Shown here: positions 31,635 through 40,015 of the stretch, in pieces
Numbering within the stretch: the stretch's first letter is position 1
How the letters are laid out: each line of letters starts with the position of its first letter
From: Clostridium sp.
GTDB taxonomy: Bacteria; Bacillota; Dethiobacteria; Dethiobacterales; Dethiobacteraceae
DNA: 43,697 bases
Assembly (NCBI GenBank): GCA_018335695.1
Contig: JAGXRV010000043.1
Location: 1-43,697 of the forward strand
Direction of reading: 5' to 3'
Made by a program: the position numbers and the translations under genes
Notes under the pieces: generated by a model
Told to the model about the DNA's origin: nothing
The model's input: only the letters and a program-made list of their open reading frames with translations
Databases searched by the model: none

Positions 31635-32774
31635 TTGTGCGGTTTCCCGCTGCGGCCGGCATGGGCTGAAATTAATCTAGCAGCGATCGGTCATAATGTT
31701 CGCCAATTTAAGAACCATCTTTCTCCTAGAACGTCGATTATGGCTATTGTTAAGGCCGACGGGTACGGCCACGGGGCTGTTGAGGTAGCCCGGGCGGCGG
31801 TGGCCGCCGGCGTTTCATTTCTCGGTGTCGGGCTGGTGGAAGAGGCGGTGCAGCTGCGCGAAAACGGTTTTGATGTGCCGATTTTGATTCTTGGCTTCAC
31901 TCCGGCCGAATACGCTCCCTACCTTTGCAGGTATAATCTGACACCTTCCGTCTTTACTATGGAGGAGGCGGATGCTTTTGCCCGCGCTGCTAGAAACTGC
32001 GCGCAAGAGCTTGCCGTTCACATTGCAGTCGACACGGGAATGGGTAGGGTCGGCTGTTTCCCCTGCGAAAAGGCAGACGGCTTTATTGCACATGTGGCGG
32101 CGTTGCAAGGACTGGTGCTGCAAGGAATTTATACCCATTTTGCCTCTGCCGACTTAGCTGATAAAAGTTTTGCCTGCCGGCAGCTAAAACGATTTAACGA
32201 CCTTGTATGCCGCTTGGAGGCGCAGGGAATTCATATTCCTGTAAAGCATACGGCAAACAGCGCCGCGAGCATTGATTTGCCGGAGACTCATTTTGATATG
32301 GTACGTATTGGTATCAGTCTTTACGGTCTTTATCCCTCAGCGGAGGTTAAGCGATCGGCTGTCAAGTTGCGGCCGGCTATGTCGCTAAAAGCGCGGATTA
32401 TTTTCACCAAAGATGTCCCGGCAGGAACCGGCATATCTTATGCCAGCACCTATGTGGCCGATAGGCCTGTGCGGATTGCCACTTTGCCGCTCGGCTATGG
32501 TGACGGGTATCCTCGTAAATTGTCGAACGTCGGGCAGGTATTGGTGAAGGGCAAACGGGCGCCGGTGGTGGGGCGTGTTTGTATGGATCAGACGATGATT
32601 AATGTGCAGGATATTGGCGGTGTGTCGGCGGGTGATGAGGCAGTTCTCTTTGGGCGCCAGGGGGAGGCTCTGTTGCATGTTGATGAAGTGGCAGGTTGGG
32701 TGGATACTATAAACTATGAATTGGTTACCCGGATTAGCGGCAGGATACCGCGGGTCTATGTTTGGGAAGACTGA
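31635..32774 (+). CDS. alr: Alanine racemase
   Basis: A 379-residue PLP enzyme interconverting L- and D-alanine for peptidoglycan. K40 in AIVKADGYGHG binds PLP; RPAWAEINLAAIGHN is the N-terminal signature; GISYASTYV carries the second catalytic Tyr; VGRVCMDQTMINV and LPLGYGDGYPR are in the C-terminal domain. TTG start at 31635 with AGGTGGTG upstream. Its position before the ndoAI-ndoA pair is the standard Firmicute order. Confidence 0.95.
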   Translation: MCGFPLRPAWAEINLAAIGHNVRQFKNHLSPRTSIMAIVKADGYGHGAVEVARAAVAAGVSFLGVGLVEEAVQLRENGFDVPILILGFTPAEYAPYLCRYNLTPSVFTMEEADAFARAARNCAQELAVHIAVDTGMGRVGCFPCEKADGFIAHVAALQGLVLQGIYTHFASADLADKSFACRQLKRFNDLVCRLEAQGIHIPVKHTANSAASIDLPETHFDMVRIGISLYGLYPSAEVKRSAVKLRPAMSLKARIIFTKDVPAGTGISYASTYVADRPVRIATLPLGYGDGYPRKLSNVGQVLVKGKRAPVVGRVCMDQTMINVQDIGGVSAGDEAVLFGRQGEALLHVDEVAGWVDTINYELVTRISGRIPRVYVWED

Positions 32775-32791
32775 AGTTGGGGGTGTCTGTC

Positions 32792-33064
32792 TTGGCAGAA
32801 ACGAAACGGATTATGATTAGCCTTCCGCATAATTTATTAGAAGTAGTTGACGGAATAGTTGCCGATGAAAAGCGGACGCGCTCCGATTTTATTCGGGAGG
32901 CGATGCGTCTGTATTTGGAGGAGCGGGAAAAGCAGCAAATTCGGGATAGAATGCAAAGAGGATATCTGGAGATGGCCAAACTGAATTTGCGGCTGGCCAA
33001 CGAGGCTTTTGAAGTGGAAAATGAGGCTAATCTGATTGCCGAATTGCTGGTGGGGAATAAGTGA
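32792..33064 (+). CDS. ndoAI: Antitoxin EndoAI (ribbon-helix-helix, MazE-like)
   Basis: A 90-residue ribbon-helix-helix protein: [39 protein letters not shown] is the DNA-binding part, followed by [16 protein letters not shown], similar to Bacillus EndoAI, and an acidic tail for toxin binding. TTG at 32792 follows GGGGGTG with 6-nt spacing; the frame extends to 32762 but overlaps the alr end. It neutralises the downstream toxin and its stop overlaps the toxin start (GTGA). Confidence 0.9.
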   Translation: MAETKRIMISLPHNLLEVVDGIVADEKRTRSDFIREAMRLYLEEREKQQIRDRMQRGYLEMAKLNLRLANEAFEVENEANLIAELLVGNK

Positions 33065-33420
33065 ATAAAGTTGAAGTGAAGAGGGGGTACATCTTCTTTG
33101 CCGACTTAAGTCCCGTTGTCGGTTCAGAACAAGGTGGCGTCCGCCCAGTGCTGGTAATTCAAAATGATGTCGGAAATAAATATAGTCCCACAGTAATAAT
33201 TGCCGCCATAACTTCTCAAATTGAAAAAGCAAAACTGCCCACACATGTGGAAGTTGAAGCTAAGGAATATGGGCTGGAGAAAGATTCAGTTATCTTGCTT
33301 GAGCAAATTCGCACTATTGATAAACAACGTCTTCAAGGAAAAGTGACAGAACTGGATGGTCGTGTGATGCTAAAAGTTAGTCAGGCTCTAAAAATATCTT
33401 TGGGATTAATAGACTTTTGA
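33061..33420 (+). CDS. ndoA: Endoribonuclease EndoA (MazF/PemK toxin)
   Basis: A 119-residue MazF-family RNase. [30 protein letters not shown] contains the conserved substrate-binding strand and the RP loop; [21 protein letters not shown] and [17 protein letters not shown] complete the fold. In Bacillus the homologue cuts at UACAU. GTG start overlapping the antitoxin stop. It forms a chromosomal toxin-antitoxin pair in the conserved alr neighbourhood. Confidence 0.95.
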   Translation: MNKVEVKRGYIFFADLSPVVGSEQGGVRPVLVIQNDVGNKYSPTVIIAAITSQIEKAKLPTHVEVEAKEYGLEKDSVILLEQIRTIDKQRLQGKVTELDGRVMLKVSQALKISLGLIDF

Positions 33421-33448
33421 TTTATGAAAAATCGGGAGGTTATCCTAA

Positions 33449-34159
33449 TTGAGTTTGCGCATTGGGATCACCTGTAATCTAAGTAAGAATGAGAACAGAC
33501 TAAGCAGCGCCTATGTTCGGGCAGTAGTAAGGACCGGCGCTTTGCCTTTTCTTTTGCCGGTTGGCGGGAATCAATGTCAGTGGCAGGAAATGCTAAATGG
33601 GATTGACGGTTTGCTTTTGAGCGGAGGCGGCGACCTTGATGCCAGGTTTTATGGTGAGGATGCTCTGCCCGGTCAAGGGTATGTCCAGCCGGAGAGAGAT
33701 GCCATGGAATTATTTCTTGCCCGTTGTGCGCTGGATAAAGGCATTCCGCTGCTTGGGATTTGTCGCGGAGCGCAAATTATGGCGGTGGCGGCAGGCGGGA
33801 CACTGCATCAGGATTTAGCGGGCGTCCAGAAAATACAACATCAGCAAAGAGCGCCAAGTACATATCCTATACATAGAATTAAAATGAGACGCTCATCTTT
33901 GCTTCGCAGAATTCTGCAAGCAGAAGAAATACGGGTTAACAGTATGCATCATCAAGCGGTAAAGCAACCCGGCAGATTTGTTGTTTCTGCCGTAGCGCCG
34001 GATGGGGTAACTGAAGGAATTGAACTGCCCGGTCATCCTTTTGCTCTGGGAGTTCAATGGCATCCGGAATGTTTGGCAGACGATTGCAGGCATGGACGCG
34101 CACTCTTTAAGGCGCTGCAGGTTGCGGCACAAATTAAGAAAAAGAAAGCCCGGCTTTAA
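33449..34159 (+). CDS. Gamma-glutamyl-gamma-aminobutyrate hydrolase family protein (class I amidotransferase)
   Basis: A 236-residue peptidase C26/PuuD-like enzyme. The nucleophile is the Cys of GICRGAQIMAVAAGG, the His/Glu of the triad are in VQWHPECLAD, and LLLSGGGDLDARFYGE is the oxyanion region. It hydrolyses gamma-glutamyl amides of GABA or related compounds in characterised members; the native substrate is uncertain. TTG start at 33449 with GGGAGGT 8 nt upstream. Confidence 0.88.
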   Translation: MSLRIGITCNLSKNENRLSSAYVRAVVRTGALPFLLPVGGNQCQWQEMLNGIDGLLLSGGGDLDARFYGEDALPGQGYVQPERDAMELFLARCALDKGIPLLGICRGAQIMAVAAGGTLHQDLAGVQKIQHQQRAPSTYPIHRIKMRRSSLLRRILQAEEIRVNSMHHQAVKQPGRFVVSAVAPDGVTEGIELPGHPFALGVQWHPECLADDCRHGRALFKALQVAAQIKKKKARL

Positions 34160-34199
34160 GTGCTATTGCCGGTTAATCGTGATAATTTTTGAGAAATGC

Positions 34200-34227
34200 T
34201 TGCACTTTTTTCAAATTGTGTTATCAT
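34200..34227 (+). promoter_or_regulatory. Candidate promoter upstream of serA
   Basis: TTGCAC (34200-34205) and TATCAT (34222-34227) are 16 nt apart. A transcript would begin close to the hairpin at 34231, leaving about 125 nt of leader before serA. Confidence 0.45.
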
Positions 34228-34230
34228 GAA

Positions 34231-34275
34231 AGTATTCCTGTAGACCTTTTTTTAAGGCAGGGAATATTTTTTTAT
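34231..34275 (+). terminator. Terminator-like hairpin between the amidotransferase gene and serA
   Basis: GTATTCCTG (34232-34240) pairs imperfectly with CAGGGAATA (34258-34266), followed by TTTTTTTA. It either ends the upstream transcript or, if the promoter at 34200 is used, attenuates serA. Confidence 0.55.
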
Positions 34276-34286
34276 TCAGACTGCAA

Positions 34287-34324
34287 GTTACAAAAAACAC
34301 AAAGTTACAAAAAACACAAAGTTA
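34287..34324. repeat. Short 17-bp tandem repeat in the serA leader
   Basis: GTTACAAAAAACACAAA occurs twice in tandem (starting at 34287 and 34304) with GTTA starting a third time at 34321. It is A-rich and unstructured. It could be a slippage product or a protein-binding region. Confidence 0.85.
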
Positions 34325-34360
34325 TCTTAACGCTGTGTGCGATCAGAGGAGGATGTATGC

Positions 34361-35938
34361 ATGAAAGTGCTTGTGAGCGATCAGATTTCCGACTTGGGGG
34401 TGGCCAAACTTAGGGAAAAAGTGTCGGTGGATGTAAAAACCGACTTGACACCTGAGCAGCTTGTCGATCTAATTTCACAGTATGACGCGCTTGTGGTTCG
34501 CAGTTCCACAAAAGTTACCCGACAGGTGCTCGAGGCAGGAAAAAACCTCAAAGTTGTAGGCCGCGCTGGAGTGGGTGTGGATAATATTGACGTGGAAGCT
34601 GCCACAGAGCGGGGGATAATTGTCATCAATGCTCCCGAGGGGAATACCATCTCTGCGGCGGAACACACTATTGCGATGATGACTTCTCTTGCGCGCAATA
34701 TTCCCGATGCAGTCAGTTCCATGAAAAAGGGTGAATGGAAGCGCAGTAAATTTATGGGCGTCGAGCTGTATAAAAAGACTTTGGGAGTAGTGGGTATCGG
34801 CAGGATAGGCAGTGAGGTTATCAAGCGGGCGAAGGCTATGGATATGGATATATTAGCTTATGACCCATATATTTCTGCGGAGCGCGCGGAAAAAATGGGC
34901 GTGACGTTGACTAGTCTGGAAGAAATCTACCGCAAAGCCGATTTTATAACTGTGCATACGCCGCTGACAAAAGCCACAAAATATATGATTGGCAAAAAAG
35001 AGCTGGCAATGATGAAAGATGGCGTACGGATTATTAACTGCGCCCGCGGCGGTCTTATCGACGAACAAGCGCTCTATGAAGCTTTAGTATCCGGGAAGGT
35101 AGCCGGTGCTGCCCTGGATGTTTTTGAGGAAGAACCGGTAAGCTGCAATCCTCTCTGTTCATTAGCGAGTGTTATCGCTACGCCGCATTTGGGAGCGTCT
35201 ACCGAAGAAGCGCAAGTCAATGTGGCTGTGCAGGTGGCAGAGCAGGTGGTCAATGCTCTGCTTGGTGAACCGCTGGTCAGCGCAGTCAACGTACCTGTTA
35301 TTCCGCCGGAAACTTTAGCAGATGTGAAACCGTTTATTCCTTTGATGAAAAAAATGGGCTCATTCTACACCCAGGTTTTTAACGGACAGGTGGAAGCAAT
35401 AGAGATTCTCTACAGCGGAGAAATCGCCAACTATCCGGTGACACCGTTGACAAACTCGTTTTTAATCGGATTGTTGTCAGTAATCCTCCAGGAGACGGTT
35501 AATTATGTGAATGCTCCGATGATTGCTAAACAAAGGGGCATTAAAGTTCGGGAAGTCGTCAGCAAGACGGTGGAAAATTTTACGAATTTGATTACTGTCA
35601 CCATCAAAACGGCAGAGGGTACCCAGACTATTGCCGGTACTCTTTTTAATAAAAATGACATTCGCATTGTCCAGATCGGCAAGTACCGAATTGAAGTTGT
35701 GCCCTCCCGTTATATGCTTGTCACCAAATATACTGATATGCCCGGCGTGATTGGCCGCTTTGGCATTACGCTTGGCAATCATAATATTAATATTGCCGGG
35801 ATGCAGGTGGGGCGCCAGTCGATTGGCGGAGAAGCTGTGATGGTTTTACAGGTTGATTCTCCTGTTTCTGAAGACATCCTTGCCAAATTGCAAGAATTGG
35901 ATGCTATCATTTCAATTCGCTTTGTTAGGCTTGACTGA
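34361..35938 (+). CDS. serA: D-3-phosphoglycerate dehydrogenase
   Basis: A 525-residue enzyme for the first step of serine synthesis. NAD-binding GVVGIGRIG (142-150), catalytic R229 in CARGGLIDE, E258 and H276 in PHLGAST. An intervening substrate-like regulatory domain (about 320-450) and a C-terminal ACT domain (about 452-525, MLVTKYTDMPGVIGRFGITLGNHNINIAGMQVG) make it the long, serine-inhibited type. ATG at 34361 lies after GAGGAGG; the frame is open from 34337 without support. It ends 2 nt from the convergent unknown gene. Confidence 0.95.
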   Translation: MKVLVSDQISDLGVAKLREKVSVDVKTDLTPEQLVDLISQYDALVVRSSTKVTRQVLEAGKNLKVVGRAGVGVDNIDVEAATERGIIVINAPEGNTISAAEHTIAMMTSLARNIPDAVSSMKKGEWKRSKFMGVELYKKTLGVVGIGRIGSEVIKRAKAMDMDILAYDPYISAERAEKMGVTLTSLEEIYRKADFITVHTPLTKATKYMIGKKELAMMKDGVRIINCARGGLIDEQALYEALVSGKVAGAALDVFEEEPVSCNPLCSLASVIATPHLGASTEEAQVNVAVQVAEQVVNALLGEPLVSAVNVPVIPPETLADVKPFIPLMKKMGSFYTQVFNGQVEAIEILYSGEIANYPVTPLTNSFLIGLLSVILQETVNYVNAPMIAKQRGIKVREVVSKTVENFTNLITVTIKTAEGTQTIAGTLFNKNDIRIVQIGKYRIEVVPSRYMLVTKYTDMPGVIGRFGITLGNHNINIAGMQVGRQSIGGEAVMVLQVDSPVSEDILAKLQELDAIISIRFVRLD

Positions 35939-35940
35939 AT

Positions 35941-36369
35941 TTAGTATATTTCAAAATTAGTGCTGCGCAACTTCTTCCCGTCGTTCTCAAACAACGCAAA
36001 ATGTAGGGAACGGCGGGGGAAGTACTTTTTTGTCAGGGAAAAAACCTGACAGTTGTTTCCTTGGCTTTGGCCGATGATTTTGCATGTTAAGTAGCGAAAA
36101 AGCACCAGTTCTGCCCTAAAATTCAGGCAGATTACATACAGTTCTCCCTCCGGCGGTGTGGTGTCCGGTTTGATTTGCAGGCGATTCAATGCGCTTTTGA
36201 GTGCCTCGCCATCTTGAAACAGAAAGAATTGCGAGCCGGATAGATTAAACGGATTTGGCCAGTTTGCGCTTTCTGCCAGTGGATTGATAGTGATGGGAAT
36301 ATACTGTACAATAGGGTAGTAGAGAAAATTTGCTGCATTTTTCATTTTCTCAATTATTGCTCTGAGCAT
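35941..36369 (-). CDS. Unrecognised 142-aa protein
   Basis: I do not recognise the family. The protein begins MLRAIIEKMKNAANFLYYP and has mixed alpha/beta text with one Cys in IICLNFRAELVLFRYLTCKIIG-like strands (VICLNFRAEL at about 82) and a basic C-terminal half. No signal peptide or clear transmembrane helix is visible. It is probably a real gene: AAGGAGG lies 9 nt upstream of the ATG, no other gene uses this stretch, and it fills the gap between serA (stop-to-stop distance of 2 nt) and the divergent FAH gene. A shared short divergent region (61 nt) may regulate both. Confidence 0.65.
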   Translation of the reverse strand: MLRAIIEKMKNAANFLYYPIVQYIPITINPLAESANWPNPFNLSGSQFFLFQDGEALKSALNRLQIKPDTTPPEGELYVICLNFRAELVLFRYLTCKIIGQSQGNNCQVFSLTKKYFPRRSLHFALFENDGKKLRSTNFEIY

Positions 36370-36430
36370 TTAAGCATACCTCCTTGCGGTAATTTTTGCT
36401 AAACTACACTTTTCTTGGAGGAGACAGAAG

Positions 36431-37195
36431 ATGAAATGGGTTAGATTTAAAAAGAACAACTGTGAGCATGCCGGCTTTCTTGCAGAAACAGCTCTTCATG
36501 CGGTAGAGGGTGAGATATATACGGGTGACTGGCGTAAAACCGGGGAGGTTTTTCACCTGTCTGAGGTGGAACTTCTGGCTCCTTGCCGTCCCACTAAGGT
36601 CGTTTGTATCGGCCTAAACTATCGTGATCATGCAGAGGAAATGGGTGAAGATTTGCCTGCGGAGCCGATTCTTTTTCTAAAACCACCGTCTGCTGTGATA
36701 GGAGCAGGACAGTTCATTCTGTATCCTGAGTGGATTGGTCGCATGGATTATGAAGCGGAACTGGCTGTGGTGCTTGGTAAACGGGGCAAAAATATTGCGG
36801 CCGGCGAGGCAGCCGAGTATATTTTCGGTTATACTTGCGGCAATGACATCACTGCCCGTCAACTGCAAAAGAAAGACGGTCAGTGGAGCAGAGCAAAATC
36901 CTTCGATACTTTTTGCCCATTAGGCCCTTGGATAGCGACCGGAATTGATGTGTCCGCCCTGGAGATTACACTTTCTGTGAATGGCGAGCTAAAACAACAG
37001 TCATCCACAAATCAGCTTGTGGCTTACCCGGCGCAACTGGTGGCGTTTGTTTCCCGAGTTATGACCTTGGAGGCAGGCGATGTGATTTTGACGGGCACAC
37101 CTTCCGGCGTCGGTCCGTTAAAACCAGGTGATAGTGTGACCGTCCGCATTGAGGGGATCGGGGAATTGACAAATACTGTTGTCGCGGAAAGTTGA
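36431..37195 (+). CDS. Fumarylacetoacetate hydrolase (FAH) family protein
   Basis: A 254-residue enzyme of the FAH/HpcE family, which hydrolyses or decarboxylates beta-diketo or oxo-acids with a divalent metal. VVCIGLNYRDHAEEMG, EPILFLKPPSAVIG, MDYEAELAVVLGKRGKNI with metal-binding acidic residues, GYTCGNDITARQLQ and ILTGTPSGVGPLKPGD are all diagnostic. The specific substrate is not predictable; oxaloacetate decarboxylase-like activity is common in this group. TTGGAGGAG precedes the ATG. Confidence 0.92.
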   Translation: MKWVRFKKNNCEHAGFLAETALHAVEGEIYTGDWRKTGEVFHLSEVELLAPCRPTKVVCIGLNYRDHAEEMGEDLPAEPILFLKPPSAVIGAGQFILYPEWIGRMDYEAELAVVLGKRGKNIAAGEAAEYIFGYTCGNDITARQLQKKDGQWSRAKSFDTFCPLGPWIATGIDVSALEITLSVNGELKQQSSTNQLVAYPAQLVAFVSRVMTLEAGDVILTGTPSGVGPLKPGDSVTVRIEGIGELTNTVVAES

Positions 37196-37343
37196 AGCAT
37201 TAGTTAACTCAGGTTTATGGAGAGGGCTGATTATTTGGAGCCTGCAATCCTCCGGGCATGATTAATATATTAAATATCTCCTGAATGTGTGTGAACAGGC
37301 AGGCAAGTAGAAAGTTAAAAGGCAAAGATAATTTATAGCAAGT

Positions 37344-37376
37344 AAAAAACCGCAGGCAATAAAGCTGCGGTTTTTT
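37344..37376 (+). terminator. Bidirectional-type terminator after the FAH gene
   Basis: AACCGCAG (37348-37355) and CTGCGGTT (37365-37372) form a perfect 8-bp stem, with A-run before and T-run after, so it can end transcripts from either side. The rest of the gap 37196-37568 holds one dispersed repeat and no gene. Confidence 0.9.
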
Positions 37377-37400
37377 GTTCCATCAATTGACGCGTTTTGT

Positions 37401-37475
37401 ATTCCCCTCCTCTGGAGGGGTGCCCGCAAGGGCGGGGTGGTCGCGTGGACGAGTGAGACAAATCACCTGTCCCCT
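37401..37475. repeat. Dispersed GC-rich repeat, CCACCCCGCCC family (copy 4, inverted)
   Basis: ATTCCCCTCCTCTGGAGGGG, GCCCGCAAGGGCGGGGTGG and GACAAATCACCTGTCCCC are the reverse complement of the copy at 4643-4731. It lies just after a good terminator, so is not required for termination there. Confidence 0.9.
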
Positions 37476-37568
37476 TAGCGTCTTTTTTTATTAGTGACAG
37501 TGATTTTTTTTCGTTTATCGAGGGTAGACTAAGCAGAGTAAGCAGCCGTAAAAGAAAGGGGAGAAAAG

Positions 37569-38198
37569 ATGTACACGAGTAATTTGGGTATTCTCATTCT
37601 GATTGTAGTTACAGCACTGGTATATTTCGGTTTTCTTCACCGCGTGCTAGACAGGATGCGTTTGAAGAAAGTAGAGGCACTGGTAATTCTGCTGTCAATG
37701 CTGGCAGCCGGGTTTTTGCCAAATATCCCTATTCTACTAGGTTTATCGATTAATATTGGTGGGGCAATTATCCCGATGGCCGTAGCAATTTATCTGATTG
37801 TGACGGCTGATGAGGCGGCTGAGAAACGCAGAGCATTGATTACCACAGCCGCGGTGGCGGTACTAGTCTATTTGACGGATAAAATTTTGCCCGTGGAGCC
37901 CGGAGCCTTAGGTTTTGATCTCGATCCCTTGTTTGTTCCGGCAGCCTTGGCGGCGGTTATTGCATATGTTTTAGGGAGATCGCGGCGGGCTGCATTTATC
38001 GGCGGCGTTTTTGGCGTGATTCTTACTGATCTGATTGCCTGGATAGAAAACCTGTTAATATACCAGTTGCATGTACCTATTGTGTTAGGTTCGACCGGCA
38101 TTTTCGGTGCGGCTGTGATTGGCGGCATGGGTGCTGTATTGCTGGCGGAGCTGGTCGGAGAAATTTTGGAACGTTTGCAAGGAGGACCGAAAGTATGA
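37569..38198 (+). CDS. DUF1614 membrane protein
   Basis: A 209-residue protein with about six membrane helices. The segments LSINIGGAIIPMAVAIYL, ILPVEPGALGFDLDPLFVPAALAAVIAYVLG and RAAFIGGVFGVILTDLI match the DUF1614 family, whose function is not established. It overlaps the next gene, spoIIP, by 4 nt (ATGA), so the two are co-translated and a sporulation-related role is a reasonable inference. AGGGGAG precedes the start. Confidence 0.85.
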   Translation: MYTSNLGILILIVVTALVYFGFLHRVLDRMRLKKVEALVILLSMLAAGFLPNIPILLGLSINIGGAIIPMAVAIYLIVTADEAAEKRRALITTAAVAVLVYLTDKILPVEPGALGFDLDPLFVPAALAAVIAYVLGRSRRAAFIGGVFGVILTDLIAWIENLLIYQLHVPIVLGSTGIFGAAVIGGMGAVLLAELVGEILERLQGGPKV

Positions 38199-39505
38199 GA
38201 AATCGTATTCTAATTTTACTCTTGTTGGTTGCCGTGGTTTGGGCAGGCCTGCTTGTAGAAAGAACGAGAGTCGGTGCTCTGCCGGCGATAAGGCCGCTTT
38301 CAGAATTTTTTGCCTGGCCGATGGATGATATTTCTAAAGAAGATGTACTGGCTGCCAGATATTGGACGATGGTAGACGAAAACGGCAGGGAACTTTTAAT
38401 TACCGGTCGCAGGATTCATGTCAACGATGAGTTTATTACCGGTGACAACAGGCTTTATCGGGTTGTTCGTATTAGTAATCGGACTGCCCACTCCCGCTTT
38501 GTACGGGAGATTGGTGCCGTATTCAGTGAACAGAGAGAAAGTATTTTTGTTGCTTGGCTGGATCGCTTGGGTTTTGGCGGTTATCCCGCTCAGCCTGCCG
38601 CAGAAAATGAAGGGATGGAACCGTCGCCGGCTCCCAGAGGGCTGATCGGAATTTACCATACGCACAACGCCGAGGCGTATATCCCAAGTGACGGCGACGC
38701 TTTTGTTGTGCCTAAAGGGGGGATTCATGGTGTAGGGCGGGTCTTTGCCGAAAACTTGGAGGAGAAAGGTGTCCGCGTGGTTTTTGATCAGACGCTGCAC
38801 CTTCCTCATGACCGAGGAGCTTACCGTCGTTCCCGTGCAACAACAGAAAGGTTGCTTGCCAAAGGGCCTGACGTGGTCTTTGATGTCCATCGCGACGCGG
38901 CGCCGCGTCATGTCTATGCCACTCAAATCGGCGGCGACTGGGTAACGCAGGTCAAATTTGTTGTGGGTCGGCAAAACCCCAATATGCATGTGACGCGCCA
39001 GTTTGCGCTTGATTTGAAAAGGCTGTCTGACCAGGTTCATCCTAACTTGGTCAAAGGTATTTTCATGGCGCGCGGAAATTATAATCAGGATTTGACGCCA
39101 TTTAACCTCTTGTTGGAGGTGGGTGCACATACTAATTCCAGAGAAGCAGCTAAAGATGGGATAGCCCTCTTTGCCGATGCCGTGGCCCTCTATTTCTACG
39201 GTCCGGAGGGAGAGCGTTTGGCTCCGGCACCGGGGGCGATGCAGGAAGTAGGCAACAGGTCAGCGCTTCGCTCCATTCTTTTCTTGCTTGGCGCTACCGC
39301 CGCCATTGTCATCGGTTTTATCCTCTTAAACACCGGCCGCTTTAATCGATTGCAGACTACTCTCGACCCTTGGCTGGGAAAGGCGCGCAGCAGAATTGAA
39401 CAGGGCGATCGCTATCTCCTTCCCTGGCAGGAAAAAATCAGAAACGGTTCCCTGACTGTAAAAGATAAGTTGCAAAATACTTTTTCTCGGTTACGCAATA
39501 AATAG
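38195..39505 (+). CDS. spoIIP: Stage II sporulation protein P (SpoIIP)
   Basis: A 436-residue cell-wall hydrolase that with SpoIID and SpoIIM degrades septal peptidoglycan during engulfment; it has amidase and endopeptidase activity. N-terminal membrane helix about 4-21. Catalytic domain signatures: IYHTHNAEAY (H155, H157, E160), FDVHRDA (H232) and LLLEVGAHTNSREAA (E308). A second hydrophobic helix lies at 358-378, followed by a basic 55-residue tail; a C-terminal anchor is not typical of the Bacillus protein. Directly follows and overlaps the DUF1614 gene. Confidence 0.92.
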   Translation: MRNRILILLLLVAVVWAGLLVERTRVGALPAIRPLSEFFAWPMDDISKEDVLAARYWTMVDENGRELLITGRRIHVNDEFITGDNRLYRVVRISNRTAHSRFVREIGAVFSEQRESIFVAWLDRLGFGGYPAQPAAENEGMEPSPAPRGLIGIYHTHNAEAYIPSDGDAFVVPKGGIHGVGRVFAENLEEKGVRVVFDQTLHLPHDRGAYRRSRATTERLLAKGPDVVFDVHRDAAPRHVYATQIGGDWVTQVKFVVGRQNPNMHVTRQFALDLKRLSDQVHPNLVKGIFMARGNYNQDLTPFNLLLEVGAHTNSREAAKDGIALFADAVALYFYGPEGERLAPAPGAMQEVGNRSALRSILFLLGATAAIVIGFILLNTGRFNRLQTTLDPWLGKARSRIEQGDRYLLPWQEKIRNGSLTVKDKLQNTFSRLRNK

Positions 39506-39522
39506 CTTGAGAATAACAGGAG

Positions 39523-39551
39523 AACCCGCGGTCCAAACCGCGGGTTTTTTA
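39523..39551 (+). terminator. Intrinsic terminator after spoIIP
   Basis: AACCCGCGGT (39523-39532) and ACCGCGGGTT (39537-39546) form a perfect 10-bp stem with a CCAA loop and T-run. Confidence 0.92.
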
Positions 39552-39553
39552 TT

Positions 39554-39765
39554 GGGAAATTTTATTAAAACACGGAGTGTCTTCTTTAGGTGTTGCATCT
39601 TTACCCAGTTGTTTCGCTCGCACGTTTCCGCAGCTGCGAACCGCGGTTTGCTGGTCGCTGCTTTCACTTAACGCTCACTTTAGCATTCTGTGATAGTCTG
39701 CAATTCACTGAATGAAATGACGCAGTGAGACTAAAGTTTCGTTACGTCTCCTGAGACAAGAGGGC
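39554..39765. repeat. Long dispersed repeat, copy 2
   Basis: Related to 26766-26965 over about 150 nt, again starting right after a terminator. It contains an extra segment of about 50-60 nt (GCTGGTCGCTGC to GATAGTCTGC) and lacks the 48-bp palindrome at 39747. No convincing reading frame. The gap 39506-40191 holds this repeat, a run of CCCTCTCCC palindromes and the promoter of the next gene. Confidence 0.8.
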
Positions 39766-39810
39766 AGAGAATGTCTGGGTTTCAGCAATCACTCTGGGTA
39801 AGAACAATAT

Positions 39811-39926
39811 CCCCTCTCCCTCTAGGTTAGGACTCAAGTCTTTTCTCCCTCTAGGTTAGGACTCAAATCCCCTCTCCCTCTGGGAGAGGGTTAGGGTGAG
39901 GGCAGGGAGAGGGTGAGGAAGAGGGG
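39811..39926. repeat. CCCTCTCCC palindrome cluster (copy 3) with internal direct repeats
   Basis: Two direct copies of CTCCCTCTAGGTTAGGACTCAA (starting near 39815 and 39845) are followed by CCCTCTCCCTCTGGGAGAGGG and TTAGGGTGAGGGCAGGGAGA. The last part is the same palindrome family seen at 624-655 and 20731-20768. A 73-codon frame on the minus strand here is low-complexity and not credible. Confidence 0.85.
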
Positions 39927-40015
39927 CTGAATAAGACATCTTTTTTATATATTAAAGTAGATGCACCATTGCTGTTAAGGAAATTTTTGGTGGATACACT
40001 GTTTGCAGTATAGCA

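Noticed and set aside
38396-39130. 244-codon minus-strand frame inside spoIIP
   Set aside because: Long antisense frame, but the sense strand encodes the catalytic motifs of SpoIIP and the antisense text matches nothing recognisable.
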